DNA of 64,000 nt, taken from NCBI GenBank assembly GCA_017651245.1, contig JAGCDQ010000007.1:1-64000 (forward strand), given 5' to 3'. Within the stretch, counting starts at the first letter, position 1, and each line of letters opens with the position of its first letter. The translations under genes were made by a program, and so were the position numbers. Below the pieces are notes generated by a model. The model saw only the letters and a list, made by a program, of their open reading frames with translations. It had not been told where the DNA came from and did not search any database. This stretch comes from Bacteroidaceae bacterium (GTDB lineage Bacteria > Bacteroidota > Bacteroidia > Bacteroidales > Bacteroidaceae). Shown in pieces: positions 26,032-36,337 of the stretch.

Positions 26032-27624
26032 ATGAATAGGAGGTACAGCGACGCTACTACGAGCCAAAAGCGAAGGAAAAGTGAAATCACCGAAGTAAAG
26101 GAATCCATATCCACCATAATCAAATACATAACAAAAAACGTTCAGAAGTCAATAAATTTCAGGGGTTACCAGAAGCCAAAACGAAAAATCATGTTCAATT
26201 ATTTGTATTCTTCAGAGAAAGTCCATATCTTTGTCGACGATACCAGAACCTATAACTATATGAAATTCATTGGAGACTTCATAGATGTAATGATAAATCA
26301 CGATGGTCTTTATGATAGCATCATATATAGTCCAGATGGAAAGAAAATAGCAGTAAAAGATGATCATTATCGCTATTTCTGGATTTATGATGCGGAAACG
26401 TTAGAGGTTTGTCAAGTCTTCAGGGGACACATGCACAAGATCACCAGTATAGCCTTTAGCCCAGACGGAAAGAACATTGCCTCTGCATCATGGGACATGA
26501 CTATCCGTATATGGGATGTGGAGACAGGAGATTGTATTCGGATTCAGACAGGACACAGAAGCTGTGTGTACTCCGTTGCTTATAGCCCCGACGGGAAGAA
26601 GATTGTCTCCACATCATGGGATCACACTGTTCGAGTATGGGATCTGGAGACAGGCAAAAACTTATTGGTCATGAAAAGGTTTATACGTTCCACCTATTTT
26701 GCCCAATTCAGTCCAGACGGGAAATACATTGTGGATTCATCATGTCTCGTCCGGGTTTGGGATGCAAGAACGGGCAAGAGGGTAAGAACCATGAGAGGAC
26801 TATCATGGTCATTCGACCACACGACATACAGTCCTGACGGGAAATATATCATGGCAGTCTCCGCAAAAAAAACGATATACCTATGGGATGCCCAAACAGG
26901 CAAAACTATTTGGCGTATAAAAAACGACATGGAATATGGAGGATTTGCCACTTTCAGCCCTGACAGCAAGCTAATCGCCCAAGGATTTAAGCACACCATA
27001 AACATCTGGGATATAGAAACAAGAAAGAAAATTCATGTCATAGAAGACAATTCCATAGGTTTATCACCCACTTTCGCATTCACCCCGGATGGCAAGAAAC
27101 TGATTTTAGAGGTATCGTGGGACACAAAACTTGTGACATTCTATACCTTTGCCGACGATGCCATAAAATTTGTATCCGCGAAAGTAAATGAACAATTGCA
27201 CATTTCCGGCAAGAAGGTCCTCGTTCTGGATGATCACACCATAATGGGACATCTACAGCCATACTACAAACTCACCAATCGGGTTTCCGTAGATTTAAGA
27301 ACTGCGCCATGCAAAGGCAATCCCATTGAGTTGGTGAAAGAGTGGAAACCAGAGCTTATAGTGCTTGACCCAGACACCCGCATAGGCTCCCAAGATGGCT
27401 TTGAACTATTGCAACAACTGAAAGAAGACCCTGCCACGAACCACATCCCCATCCTCATTTGGACAGAACTTCCCAAAGATTTCTGCGAAGAGCATGAATC
27501 CTATCGCAACGGAGCCGCCGACTACATAAGCAAGCCTATGGACCAGCATCTTCACACCACTCTCGCCGATATGCTCATAAAGCAATACAGAAGTAATCTC
27601 ATGCAGAGCCTACATGAAAACTGA
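26032..27624 (+). CDS. WD40 beta-propeller / receiver-domain fusion
   Basis: A 530-residue cytoplasmic protein. After a basic N-terminus (1-55), about seven WD40 blades run from about 90 to 385, each with YSPDGK or FSPDGK turns and RIWDVETG, RVWDLETGK, YLWDAQTGK ends. A receiver (REC) domain fills about 394-520: acidic pair LVLDDH (D400, D401), phosphoacceptor D446 in ELIVLDPDT, T478 in IWTEL and K501 in YISKPM. No output domain follows, so phosphorylation would have to act through the propeller or protein contacts. No histidine kinase is adjacent. It lies just upstream of the RyR operon, separated by 181 nt with its own -7 box. Domain calls are firm; the role is unknown. Confidence 0.85.
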   Translation: MNRRYSDATTSQKRRKSEITEVKESISTIIKYITKNVQKSINFRGYQKPKRKIMFNYLYSSEKVHIFVDDTRTYNYMKFIGDFIDVMINHDGLYDSIIYSPDGKKIAVKDDHYRYFWIYDAETLEVCQVFRGHMHKITSIAFSPDGKNIASASWDMTIRIWDVETGDCIRIQTGHRSCVYSVAYSPDGKKIVSTSWDHTVRVWDLETGKNLLVMKRFIRSTYFAQFSPDGKYIVDSSCLVRVWDARTGKRVRTMRGLSWSFDHTTYSPDGKYIMAVSAKKTIYLWDAQTGKTIWRIKNDMEYGGFATFSPDSKLIAQGFKHTINIWDIETRKKIHVIEDNSIGLSPTFAFTPDGKKLILEVSWDTKLVTFYTFADDAIKFVSAKVNEQLHISGKKVLVLDDHTIMGHLQPYYKLTNRVSVDLRTAPCKGNPIELVKEWKPELIVLDPDTRIGSQDGFELLQQLKEDPATNHIPILIWTELPKDFCEEHESYRNGAADYISKPMDQHLHTTLADMLIKQYRSNLMQSLHEN

Positions 27625-27770
27625 CAAGCATTTGGGATCTGGCTATCCAACAAGCATCCAATGCAGTCATCACACCCCCCAAAACCTCAAAACAAAAAAT
27701 TAAAAGATATTTTTTCATCATCAGTAACAAAATAATTCCCAAATGTTTTTTATAATATCAACAATTTATA

Positions 27771-27778
27771 TACATTTG
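27771..27778 (+). promoter_or_regulatory. -7 box before RyR operon
   Basis: TACATTTG lies 27 nt before ATG 27806. The -33 region is a T-run rather than a clean TTTG. This would drive the RyR, coiled-coil and TrkA/RyR genes separately from the WD40-receiver gene. Confidence 0.45.
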
Positions 27779-27805
27779 CGAGCCAAAACCTAACCTAAAA
27801 CGAAT

Positions 27806-28096
27806 ATGAAACAAAAAAAGTATATACCAAAACCTGTGGACACAAGTGATGTCCGATTGCCTGAAGAACTGGAAATGCTGGTCGAACAAATGTCGGAGAA
27901 TGTGCATGACGTATGGGCAGAGACCCGAATTGCACAAGGGTGGTCGTATGGAAAAAAACGAAATGACGAAAAGAAATTGCATCCTTGTCTGGTTCCATAC
28001 GATGAACTACCCGACTCTGAAAAAGAGTACGACCGTAACACCAGCATTGGCACATTGAAACTTATTTTGAAATTAGGCTTTAAGATTTCAAAATAA
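27806..28096 (+). CDS. Stand-alone RyR-domain protein
   Basis: A 96-residue protein made almost entirely of a RyR (ryanodine-receptor-type) domain. The recognisable stretch runs from about 43 to 93: AQGWSYGKKRNDEKKLHPCL, then VPYDELPDSEKEYDRNT, then IGTLKLILKLGF. Prokaryotic RyR domains have been noted in comparative genomics of nucleotide-centred conflict and signalling systems, where a ligand-sensing role is proposed. It is the first gene of an apparent operon whose third gene ends in a second RyR-like domain. Ligand and partner are unknown. Confidence 0.85.
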   Translation: MKQKKYIPKPVDTSDVRLPEELEMLVEQMSENVHDVWAETRIAQGWSYGKKRNDEKKLHPCLVPYDELPDSEKEYDRNTSIGTLKLILKLGFKISK

Positions 28097-28152
28097 GTTA
28101 CCGCTGAATCATCAAACCATATATTGTATCACATTTTTAAAATAATAGTACT

Positions 28153-28656
28153 ATGATTAGTTTGTTTATATTGCAGAATTGTCATGCTGCTGCTAAAACT
28201 GCAGAGATGGCTGGCAGACATATGCCTCACATGAGATTTTTCGGAACAAATTGGTGGGATGTCAAGATTGCGTTCTTTATTTGTGCTGCTATCACCATCA
28301 TCGCAGTCGTTTTCATAATTGCTTACGTCATTCACAACTGGAAAATGAGGAACTATTTATTACGAAAAGCTGATATGGATATGAAAACGATAGCACTACA
28401 GGCTGAAATTGAAATGAAAAAGGTTGAACAGCTGTCCAATATTGAGAAGGGAATAGAGGAGCTAAAAGCAAAGATTGAGAAGGAAAAGGAGGAGTTGAAA
28501 GCTAAGATAGAGAAAGAAAAATCAGAACTGCCAAATGTGTATTTCAAAGAAATATGCAATGCGTCTAAAAACGAAGACGGGGTTGTCAACATAGAAACAG
28601 TGAAACAATTGTTTGAACTTTATCAGAAAAATAATTCAAGCAATTCCGAATCATAA
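28153..28656 (+). CDS. Single-pass membrane coiled-coil protein
   Basis: A 167-residue protein with a transmembrane helix (about 37-60, IAFFICAAITIIAVVFIIAY) and a long charged coiled coil (about 70-125) that includes a duplicated EELKAKIEKEK unit. A short C-terminal segment (EDGVVNIETVKQLFELYQKN) follows. No family was recognised. It lies 56 nt after the RyR gene and 27 nt before the TrkA/RyR membrane protein gene, so it may assemble with the latter at the membrane. Confidence 0.65.
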   Translation: MISLFILQNCHAAAKTAEMAGRHMPHMRFFGTNWWDVKIAFFICAAITIIAVVFIIAYVIHNWKMRNYLLRKADMDMKTIALQAEIEMKKVEQLSNIEKGIEELKAKIEKEKEELKAKIEKEKSELPNVYFKEICNASKNEDGVVNIETVKQLFELYQKNNSSNSES

Positions 28657-28683
28657 TATAAAAAGCCTCTACCATACAATAAT

Positions 28684-31293
28684 ATGAAGAACAAGATTGA
28701 ATTCTGTTGGTTATCGATACTTGTATGCTGTTGTTCGCTGACTGCATGCAGACCTGTCGTGTTTGTATATGAAATGGAAGAGGCTGACGCTGTCACACCT
28801 CAGACAGAAGTGTGGGAGTATATTAGCAATTGTTTGATAGACTGGACTTTTGCTATTTGGTTCGTCATTGTGTTGACCACAGCATTGATAACGTGGCATT
28901 ATGGGTATAAGTGGCTGGAATGGCTAAGAAAACAACAAATGACTGGTAAGGTCGTAGCCATCCTCCTCACAATTGGTCTCGTGTGTGGTATTGGTCTCAT
29001 ATCACAAAGCCTTGATAAACAATATTATGGAGGATGGTTCGCGATTCCCGTTGTTGTTGCCCTCGGATTCACATTGTTGCTACTAAAAACTATCAGGGAA
29101 AGATTTCAGAACAAGCTTGATGTTGACAAAAAGCCTGATTCTTACAAACAGCAACAGAATCTAAAGTTACTTGCCTTCATTATGGCATGGGTATGGAGTT
29201 TTGGATGGGTGCTGCATTTTGTCGCGATAGGCTTAGCCAAACAGCCTCATGTAGGTGCTGAATTGTTGTTCCGATCCGCCCTATGTTCTTTCCAACTATT
29301 CGGAATGAACATTGACGGGAACCTCATTGATTCTATTACAAGCCACGACGTTCTAAAGGGTTTAATCATTTGTACAGGATTTGTCGCTGTTCTATGTATG
29401 GCAACCTTGATTGTGAGTCTTTTCATTTCTCGCTTGATGGCTTCCTTACATGTTAGACATCTGAATATCGATGCACAACACAATCACCTGTACATTTTTT
29501 TCGGGATTGATGATGCCTCAAAACGTTTGGCAGAAGACATATGTAGTGAAAAAGGTGACCCCAATGCGGTAGTATTGTATGTTGTAAACAGTTTGGCAAG
29601 TCAGAACAACGATAAGGAAGATAATGCTGACGGCTGGGACAGCGTTAAAAGCATCTTCACCCATCGACGCAAGACATTTGTAGATGCGCATGAGGACGAA
29701 AGGCATGCTTTGGCAATTGCAAGTTGTGGAATCTGCAACCTCGATGCAGAGATAACTGATGTGTGGAGCAACATTGGACTCAGTTTTGTACAGGACTTGA
29801 TTGGCACGAATGGTCAATTAGGCAAAACATCAGACGCCAAGCTACACATCTTTTTCTTGTCCGAAGATCGCGATACGAATGTTAGGGCTGCCTCAAAGAT
29901 GGCACAAGATATGACCATCAATCAAGCTACATACAATACTCGTATCTATTGTCATGCTCGTCGTAATGGTGTGAATAAAGTCATCGAAAGAAAGGGAACC
30001 CAAGTGGAGGTAAAGATATTAGACTCTTCACACTTGTCCCTTGAGCACCTAAAAAGGGATGTGAAGAACCACCCAATCAGTTTCGTTGATGTGAAGACAT
30101 TGAACGAAGATAACCCAGGAACCGTATCCGACACCTTTACGAGTTTGGTTGTTGGTTTTGGTGAAACAGGACAAGAAGCGGTACAGTTTTTGTATGAATT
30201 TGGAGCTTTCGTTAGCGACAAAGCATCAAAAGACAATTCGTTCAGAAGTCCATTTGTATGCCACGTTGTTGACAATGAAATGGACAAATTAGAAGGAGAA
30301 TTCATTGCTTCTGTTCCAGGGGTTCAATGCAAAAAATCAATGTATGAGATTCCCTCTTCTTTCAAGAACAGCTCAAGTCCTATCAGATTCCACAAATGTG
30401 ATTACCGTTCTCCAGATTTCTACGAGAAAGTACTTGCTCCAATCGTTAAGAATCTAAACTACGTTGTAGTCACATTGGGAGATGATGAAACCAGTATCAC
30501 AGTAGCAGTAGAGATATTGAGATACGTCAGAAGAGTTAGAGAAGACCTGACGAAATTCCGAATCTACGTCCGTGCATACGAAAAAGGCACTTTCAAACAT
30601 TTGGAAGATATTGCCAAGCATTATAATGAATGGCTTCGATCCCCAAAGGATGAGACAGACAAGATTCTACTTTTTGGACAAAGCCAACTCATCTACACTT
30701 ATAATTTGGTAGTAAATGACCAATATGAGGAGGACGGAAAGAAATATTATGAGATGTATCGAAGCCTCAAAATTGACTCTGCCAACGACGAGGGACCTTG
30801 GGATGAGCGCCGCAAAAACACCCTGTCCCCCAAAAAGGGCGGAACATTATGGGAGAAAATGAGTAAGATTCGACGTAAAGAGAGCCAGGATCGCTCAAAT
30901 GCTCTCCATGCTGACACAAAATGTCTGATTCTGGAGAAAGCCATCGGCAAGGACCATGTCAAAGACTTTGTACGAAGGGCACTTCAATCAAGGGAAGGCA
31001 AACAAGAAAACATCCACTACCCCAACCTCTCTGAAGCAGAAAACAAACTGATGCTCAACCTCGCCATGTGCGAGCACCTTCGTTGGAATGCAGCCCACGA
31101 AATGCTTGGTTATGTAAACAATACTACGGAGCATAAATGCGAAGAACGCTCGAAACTCCACAACTGCCTCAAACCTTGGCAAGAACTGGACAACGAATCC
31201 AACAATGCAGGTTACCCTGTCGATTTCAAAGTCTTTGACTTCGGTGTAGTAGAAACTAGTTTGAAGTTAAGATATGAAGAAGAGAAATCATAA
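28684..31293 (+). CDS. Membrane protein with TrkA-like Rossmann domains and C-terminal RyR-like domain
   Basis: An 869-residue protein. A lipobox-like start (SLTAC, Cys22) precedes five hydrophobic helices (about 53-70, 90-107, 118-135, 162-184, 226-250). The cytoplasmic part has two nucleotide-binding-like folds: HLYIFFGIDDASKRLAEDI (about 268-286) and SLVVGFGETGQEAVQFLY (about 487-504, GxGxxG), with YVVVTLGDDETSITVAVEIL, the layout of TrkA/RCK gating modules. Residues about 785-865 look RyR-like: LAMCEHLRWNAAHEML, then ERSKLHNCLKPWQELDN, then VDFKVFDFGVV. This suggests a ligand-gated membrane channel or transporter. Composition is near the core genome (27 of 60 G+C at 29041-29100). The RyR-like call on this diverged copy is less certain. 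Confidence 0.75.
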   Translation: MKNKIEFCWLSILVCCCSLTACRPVVFVYEMEEADAVTPQTEVWEYISNCLIDWTFAIWFVIVLTTALITWHYGYKWLEWLRKQQMTGKVVAILLTIGLVCGIGLISQSLDKQYYGGWFAIPVVVALGFTLLLLKTIRERFQNKLDVDKKPDSYKQQQNLKLLAFIMAWVWSFGWVLHFVAIGLAKQPHVGAELLFRSALCSFQLFGMNIDGNLIDSITSHDVLKGLIICTGFVAVLCMATLIVSLFISRLMASLHVRHLNIDAQHNHLYIFFGIDDASKRLAEDICSEKGDPNAVVLYVVNSLASQNNDKEDNADGWDSVKSIFTHRRKTFVDAHEDERHALAIASCGICNLDAEITDVWSNIGLSFVQDLIGTNGQLGKTSDAKLHIFFLSEDRDTNVRAASKMAQDMTINQATYNTRIYCHARRNGVNKVIERKGTQVEVKILDSSHLSLEHLKRDVKNHPISFVDVKTLNEDNPGTVSDTFTSLVVGFGETGQEAVQFLYEFGAFVSDKASKDNSFRSPFVCHVVDNEMDKLEGEFIASVPGVQCKKSMYEIPSSFKNSSSPIRFHKCDYRSPDFYEKVLAPIVKNLNYVVVTLGDDETSITVAVEILRYVRRVREDLTKFRIYVRAYEKGTFKHLEDIAKHYNEWLRSPKDETDKILLFGQSQLIYTYNLVVNDQYEEDGKKYYEMYRSLKIDSANDEGPWDERRKNTLSPKKGGTLWEKMSKIRRKESQDRSNALHADTKCLILEKAIGKDHVKDFVRRALQSREGKQENIHYPNLSEAENKLMLNLAMCEHLRWNAAHEMLGYVNNTTEHKCEERSKLHNCLKPWQELDNESNNAGYPVDFKVFDFGVVETSLKLRYEEEKS

Positions 31294-31468
31294 TTGTTTA
31301 TCGACAAATGTATGATGACATGAGTTGTCAATATCTCTGTTTGGTGACGAGTTTAATCTCTTTTTTCTTCAAAGAGAATTAGTTGATGTGAAGATCATCG
31401 GTGATTGTTTTTTGTTGTTATTACTGTATTATTTTTTAAAGAATACATATTTTAACATAAATTGTGGT

Positions 31469-32848
31469 ATGCGAAGAGAATTTGAAATAGAAGAATTTGC
31501 AAAGGATGTACTCCAAGATAAGTATGCGCTTATCGTTGGCAATGAAATTTTACTTGATACAAAAATCGAGCCTTCGGGTGATATTCATTCTTATTATCTA
31601 AAAATAGTAAATAAGTTTACAGAATCAAATTATACAAATTATCATGAAATTGCTCTTGGCAAACAAGAAGCGGATAATCCTGTTCGAGAATTGATTAATG
31701 CAGGAAAAATTGTCTATGATGATGCGGGTTTAGTGTCACCACAACTTTTGTCGTTATTGTCTACGAAATTGTTTACAACAATCTTGACGACAACAACAGA
31801 CGGGCTGTTGGAAGCTGCCATGAAAAAAGTTTGGCCTAAGGAAGGAGAACTGCGTATCGTTAATATTTATGACAATGATTCTATGGAGAAGTTTCGTAAT
31901 GCAATTAAAGCGTGTCGTAAAGATGAAAGATATTGTCAGCCTACGCTAATTTACGTATTTGGAAAAATGCACAAAATTAATTGGAGTTTACCATATGTGC
32001 GTACGGAGCCTGATGCAATATCTCTTATTGAGAAATGGATCCGTATGGACGTTCAATCTGATGATGGAATGCTTGAATTCATAAAATCTAAACGTCTTCT
32101 TGCGTTAGGTTGCAAGTTTGACAACTGGTATTTCCGTTTTTTCTGGTATATTCTTACCGGAGAAATAGATAGAGGAAATTATAAAGGTTCTGGAGAAGTT
32201 GCATTTGTATTAGATGCTAAAGAAAAATCGGAAATGCGATTACAACAATTCTTAGATCGAATGAGCATATGTCGTGAAGATAGTGCAACTTTATTAATTG
32301 AAAAGATCATTGATTTGTTCACCAAAGAAACGAACGAAGCTCCATTTCGGCATTTAATTAATAGGAAACGCCAATCGGGCGGTGTGTTTATATCTTACAA
32401 TAGCAAAGATGCACTTCCTGCATGCCAATTGTTTATGCAGTTACAAGACAAATATAGTGTATGGCTTGACAATGTGCGTCTTTATGGTGGAGATAATTAT
32501 GAAAATGAAATTGAAAAGGCAATTTGCAAATCAAAAATTGTTATCACATTATTATCACCAAATATCGCTACAACTTACCCAAATGTAAAGAAAGAGTTAG
32601 AAAAAGAGGATGGTGAAAAGAATATACCTTTCTATATTAAAGAATGGCTTATGGCAAAACAAATGGGAGACAAGATTATTATACCTTTGGCCATCAATGG
32701 TTATGATTTAAGAGCTGACTACCACAAAATATATGAGTCGATTGTTGATGCGACTAATTCTGGCATAAATGCCGATGATAAAATCAACTTGATGGAAACC
32801 AATGGATTCAACAAATTACTTATTTCATTAGATAAACATTTACAATAA
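31469..32848 (+). CDS. SIR2-like / TIR two-domain protein
   Basis: A 459-residue protein. Residues 1-285 resemble bacterial SIR2-like NADase domains: [11 protein letters not shown] (20-29), [17 protein letters not shown] (102-118) and [21 protein letters not shown] (209-229). Where canonical SIR2 has a catalytic His-Gly, this one reads IYVFGKMHK (F164-G165), and the TTNYD asparagine is replaced by Thr. Residues 304-410 are a TIR domain: [35 protein letters not shown] and the candidate catalytic Glu in YIKEWLMA (E392). ATG at 31469 is chosen; the frame upstream begins with TTG and gives an unlikely hydrophobic extension. It is followed after 1 nt by the nSTAND-TIR gene. The DNA is AT-rich. Confidence 0.8.
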   Translation: MRREFEIEEFAKDVLQDKYALIVGNEILLDTKIEPSGDIHSYYLKIVNKFTESNYTNYHEIALGKQEADNPVRELINAGKIVYDDAGLVSPQLLSLLSTKLFTTILTTTTDGLLEAAMKKVWPKEGELRIVNIYDNDSMEKFRNAIKACRKDERYCQPTLIYVFGKMHKINWSLPYVRTEPDAISLIEKWIRMDVQSDDGMLEFIKSKRLLALGCKFDNWYFRFFWYILTGEIDRGNYKGSGEVAFVLDAKEKSEMRLQQFLDRMSICREDSATLLIEKIIDLFTKETNEAPFRHLINRKRQSGGVFISYNSKDALPACQLFMQLQDKYSVWLDNVRLYGGDNYENEIEKAICKSKIVITLLSPNIATTYPNVKKELEKEDGEKNIPFYIKEWLMAKQMGDKIIIPLAINGYDLRADYHKIYESIVDATNSGINADDKINLMETNGFNKLLISLDKHLQ

Positions 32849-32849
32849 T

Positions 32850-35800
32850 ATGAATACTATGATAAAGAAGACTTTGCTCCTACAAAATCAAACCTTAGTT
32901 AATAAACATAACCCATGGGCTGGGCTCGCCTCATATGAGGATCCTGAGACTTCAGAGCGTCGTTTAGATTTTTGTGGTCGTGATGATGAAATCTACGATC
33001 TCACTAAGTTAATCAAGAGTAACACATTTGTAACACTTTATGGGAAAAGTGGCATAGGAAAAACTTCTCTTCTCAATGCAGGCGTATTTCCTGAACTCCG
33101 AGAAGGGAAGTATACACCACTCAGCTTACGAATAGGATTTAGAGATGATTTTTCCAAAAAAAGTTTCCAGTCTTTAATTATTTCAGCAATTGAAAATAAA
33201 GTTACAGTTTGTGAGAATAATATTACCTTCGTTGAGAACAAACAATATGACGAAAAATCTCTCGATTATTTATGGCAATATTTTGCTAGATACAATTTCT
33301 ACAATAAGACTGATGAGCCAACAACTCCCGTAATAGTTCTTGATCAGTTTGAAGAAGCCCTTCGCGATTACAGAGAAGATGCAGAAATTCTCTTAAAACA
33401 AATAGATTTCATTAATGATAAAGATCATGCTGTACATAAGAATTGCTATAGCTCAAAAGACTATCCACACGGAGAGAACTACCGCTTTGTAATATCAATT
33501 CGTGAGGATGATTTGTATCGCCTAGAGGATTGTATTGACAACTGCTATCTTTCTGCACTTAAACGAAATCGATATCGCCTACATAGTCTTTCTATAGAAG
33601 AGGCACGTGATGTAATTAAGATACCTGGTTGGAATTATATTGAAAAGAATGAAATTGAACAAATTGCAGATCTTATAATACAAGAATTAAAAGAGGATAA
33701 TCAGGTGAGTTCTCTTATGCTGTCTTTAACCTGTAGCCAGTTATATTACGATCTAAAAGAGGGAGAGAAGATAAATATTAGTAGTGTAAACAAACAAAGT
33801 ATTAATTCATCACTGGAACGGTTTTATATTAATGCTATTAAACGTTTACAGCGTAAGCAAAGAGAAGAATTTGAAAAATATTTAGTTGAAAATGGGCATA
33901 GACGGCCAATAACCCTAACAGAATACAAAAGGGTAGTACCCGATGGTCTTTATTTACTGGAAGATGATCAATGGAGAATTCTAACAAAGATTAAAATATC
34001 TTCTGTTAATGATGATGCACATACGTTTGTAGAACTTGTTCATGACAGGCTTGCTCAAGTGATTGATGATTGTAAAGAGAAATCTGATATCGAAGATGAG
34101 TCGGCAAACCTCAATGTAAGGTATGAGGATAAAGGCCAACTACTAGAACTTTCTGCTATTGTAGGGAAAAAAGATGTTTTTATAAGTTATAAACGAGAAA
34201 TAGCTCCGTACGTCGCACGATTATTCGAGGAGTTGGAAAGTCATGATATTAGAGCATGGTTTGATTTGAATGAATTACATCAGTATGTGGGTAAAGAATA
34301 CACGAAACGAATACATAAAGGAATTGATAATTCAAAATTCTTTTTACTAATATACACAAAAGAAGTAGAGAATTCAACTTTTATTATCAACGAAGAACTC
34401 AGATATGCCGTAGAACAAAAGAAGACGATTCTTTTCTATCCTAAGGACGAAATTGATATTAACAAATCTAAGTTGAAACAATTTGTTGGGCAAATACAAT
34501 GGCTTGATACTATAGCAACGGCTGTACATCAGTTGGATACACAAGAAACCATCGAAGATGAAAAACGTCTTGCTTCACTTTCTGCGCAAATTAACAAAAA
34601 GCATGAAATGGCCTCCTATGAGGATCAGAGTTTATTTTTAATTCGCATTGCACTTCAAAGATTGTTAGGAAAAATAACGGTTTTTGGTAATTACAAAAAA
34701 CTTTGTGGCACAGGGATGAATGAATTTTATGATAGCAGTCAGTTTACTCTACGAGTTATTAACAAGGCGCTATTCATTCCTGTCCCCAAGAAATATCAGC
34801 AAAGGTTAGAAGAACTACAATTTTTCAGAAAAGACAAAACAAAAGAAATAGAAAGACATCTTAATATAATAAAACCAAACAAAGATGATATTCTACAGAT
34901 TTTTTACGATTTCCTAAAAAAACATGATGAAGAATACAATCTTGTATCACTTCATGGGCACATCGCTTTTTATCTAGATAATCCAATATACAGCTCTGTA
35001 GAACTTCCCTGTTTGGATAGTTTTGATACAGACAAGGTTATTGAGGTGGTCGCTCAAATGGTGGCATGTTCGTTTATAAAAGATTTGGAATCAGGGAGAG
35101 TTATGTTTAATGGAACAGAACTTGGTGTATATGATATAAGAGATGGTCGAACTACAGATACAGAAGTACATTGTATTGATATGCAATTGTATTACTCTGA
35201 TTATTTCACATTCAAATGTATGACAGAGATGTATCACATTCTTTGTTCAATAGATGGAACCCCATTTGTAATAAATAGTACTCGGGACATAAGACCTTTA
35301 GCGCCTTTTCTCTGTTCGTTAGGACTTGGAGGATTCTTGGCTGCATATGTTAATGGTATGCCCTCATTAATGTGGACAAAACGATCTGGCAACATTTCGT
35401 CTGGGGATATATGGCATTTTTCGTATGATGAGACGGTAAGCCTGTTCCTTGATGGAGAAAAAGATATGTATGGAAATTTTGTAATTGATGAAAATCAAAC
35501 AGTAAAAATAAACACAAATAATATTTTGTATCGTGCATTAAAAGAAGAGGTGGGAATTCCACGTTCCAAAATTAATGAAGGCAAACATGGACTTTTTGAG
35601 ATAGGTCTCATTCAAAGTGAGCGGCTTGAAATTGAACTCATATCACAGGCTATTGTATATCTTCAAGAATCAACCAATCTTGAAGAACAAATTAAAGAAA
35701 TGTATGGTAGTGCCAATGATGGATACCTTGAGATTGCAAAAATAAAATTCGTTCCTTTAAGAAACCGGAATGAATTAATTGGCAAATTGTTAACACCCGA

Positions 35801-36314
35801 ATCATTTGCAGTTTTCACTCGAATGCAGAACAGGTTAAAAGATCATGTTGGTAAAAAGGTCAAAATTGGTCCCAACACCCAGATAGAAGAAGGAAGTTTT
35901 GTTGACGATGGTGCAGAGATTGGTGATTATTGTCGTATCCATAGGAATGTATATATTGGAAAAAATGTTATAATTGGAAGCAATGTCAAAATCCAAAACA
36001 ACAATAGTATATATGAAGGCGTTACGCTTGAGGATGGAGTTTTCATTGGAACAAATGTATGCTTTATTAATGATAGATACCCAAGGTCTATCATGAGGGA
36101 TGGAAGACCGATTATTCCTAATGATTGGAAATTGGAGGAAACACGTGTATGCTATGGTGCTTCTATTGGTGCAGGATCAGTAATCATGTGTGGCGTAACT
36201 ATTGGTAAGTGGGCCATGGTAGCGGCAGGCTCAGTTGTCCTTGAAGATGTTCCTGATTACGCTATGGTAGCGGGGAATCCTGCAAAAATAATAAAAAAGA
36301 ATATAACATATTGA
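32850..36314 (+). CDS. nSTAND NTPase - TIR - Nudix-like - hexapeptide acyltransferase fusion
   Basis: A 1,154-residue protein with four parts. Residues 20-410: STAND-type NTPase starting [13 protein letters not shown], Walker [10 protein letters not shown] (65-73), Walker [11 protein letters not shown] (161-170), then a helical winged-helix-like end ([12 protein letters not shown]). Residues 440-555: TIR domain, [18 protein letters not shown], with candidate catalytic Glu in [10 protein letters not shown] (E515/E516). Residues about 690-980: Nudix-like fold, [17 protein letters not shown] and a degenerate Nudix box ending [10 protein letters not shown]. Residues 998-1150: left-handed beta-helix of hexapeptide acetyltransferases, [37 protein letters not shown], and closing [14 protein letters not shown]. 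It overlaps no gene and follows the SIR2-TIR gene by 1 nt. AT-rich (20 of 60 G+C at 33001-33060). The Nudix call is the least certain. Confidence 0.8.
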   Translation: MNTMIKKTLLLQNQTLVNKHNPWAGLASYEDPETSERRLDFCGRDDEIYDLTKLIKSNTFVTLYGKSGIGKTSLLNAGVFPELREGKYTPLSLRIGFRDDFSKKSFQSLIISAIENKVTVCENNITFVENKQYDEKSLDYLWQYFARYNFYNKTDEPTTPVIVLDQFEEALRDYREDAEILLKQIDFINDKDHAVHKNCYSSKDYPHGENYRFVISIREDDLYRLEDCIDNCYLSALKRNRYRLHSLSIEEARDVIKIPGWNYIEKNEIEQIADLIIQELKEDNQVSSLMLSLTCSQLYYDLKEGEKINISSVNKQSINSSLERFYINAIKRLQRKQREEFEKYLVENGHRRPITLTEYKRVVPDGLYLLEDDQWRILTKIKISSVNDDAHTFVELVHDRLAQVIDDCKEKSDIEDESANLNVRYEDKGQLLELSAIVGKKDVFISYKREIAPYVARLFEELESHDIRAWFDLNELHQYVGKEYTKRIHKGIDNSKFFLLIYTKEVENSTFIINEELRYAVEQKKTILFYPKDEIDINKSKLKQFVGQIQWLDTIATAVHQLDTQETIEDEKRLASLSAQINKKHEMASYEDQSLFLIRIALQRLLGKITVFGNYKKLCGTGMNEFYDSSQFTLRVINKALFIPVPKKYQQRLEELQFFRKDKTKEIERHLNIIKPNKDDILQIFYDFLKKHDEEYNLVSLHGHIAFYLDNPIYSSVELPCLDSFDTDKVIEVVAQMVACSFIKDLESGRVMFNGTELGVYDIRDGRTTDTEVHCIDMQLYYSDYFTFKCMTEMYHILCSIDGTPFVINSTRDIRPLAPFLCSLGLGGFLAAYVNGMPSLMWTKRSGNISSGDIWHFSYDETVSLFLDGEKDMYGNFVIDENQTVKINTNNILYRALKEEVGIPRSKINEGKHGLFEIGLIQSERLEIELISQAIVYLQESTNLEEQIKEMYGSANDGYLEIAKIKFVPLRNRNELIGKLLTPESFAVFTRMQNRLKDHVGKKVKIGPNTQIEEGSFVDDGAEIGDYCRIHRNVYIGKNVIIGSNVKIQNNNSIYEGVTLEDGVFIGTNVCFINDRYPRSIMRDGRPIIPNDWKLEETRVCYGASIGAGSVIMCGVTIGKWAMVAAGSVVLEDVPDYAMVAGNPAKIIKKNITY

Positions 36315-36337
36315 CAATCTAAATAATAGGGAAAACT

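Noticed and set aside
31325..31468. Longer N-terminus for the SIR2-TIR protein from TTG at 31325
   Set aside because: The added 48 residues are a hydrophobic, low-complexity stretch not matching the SIR2-like start; ATG 31469 fits.
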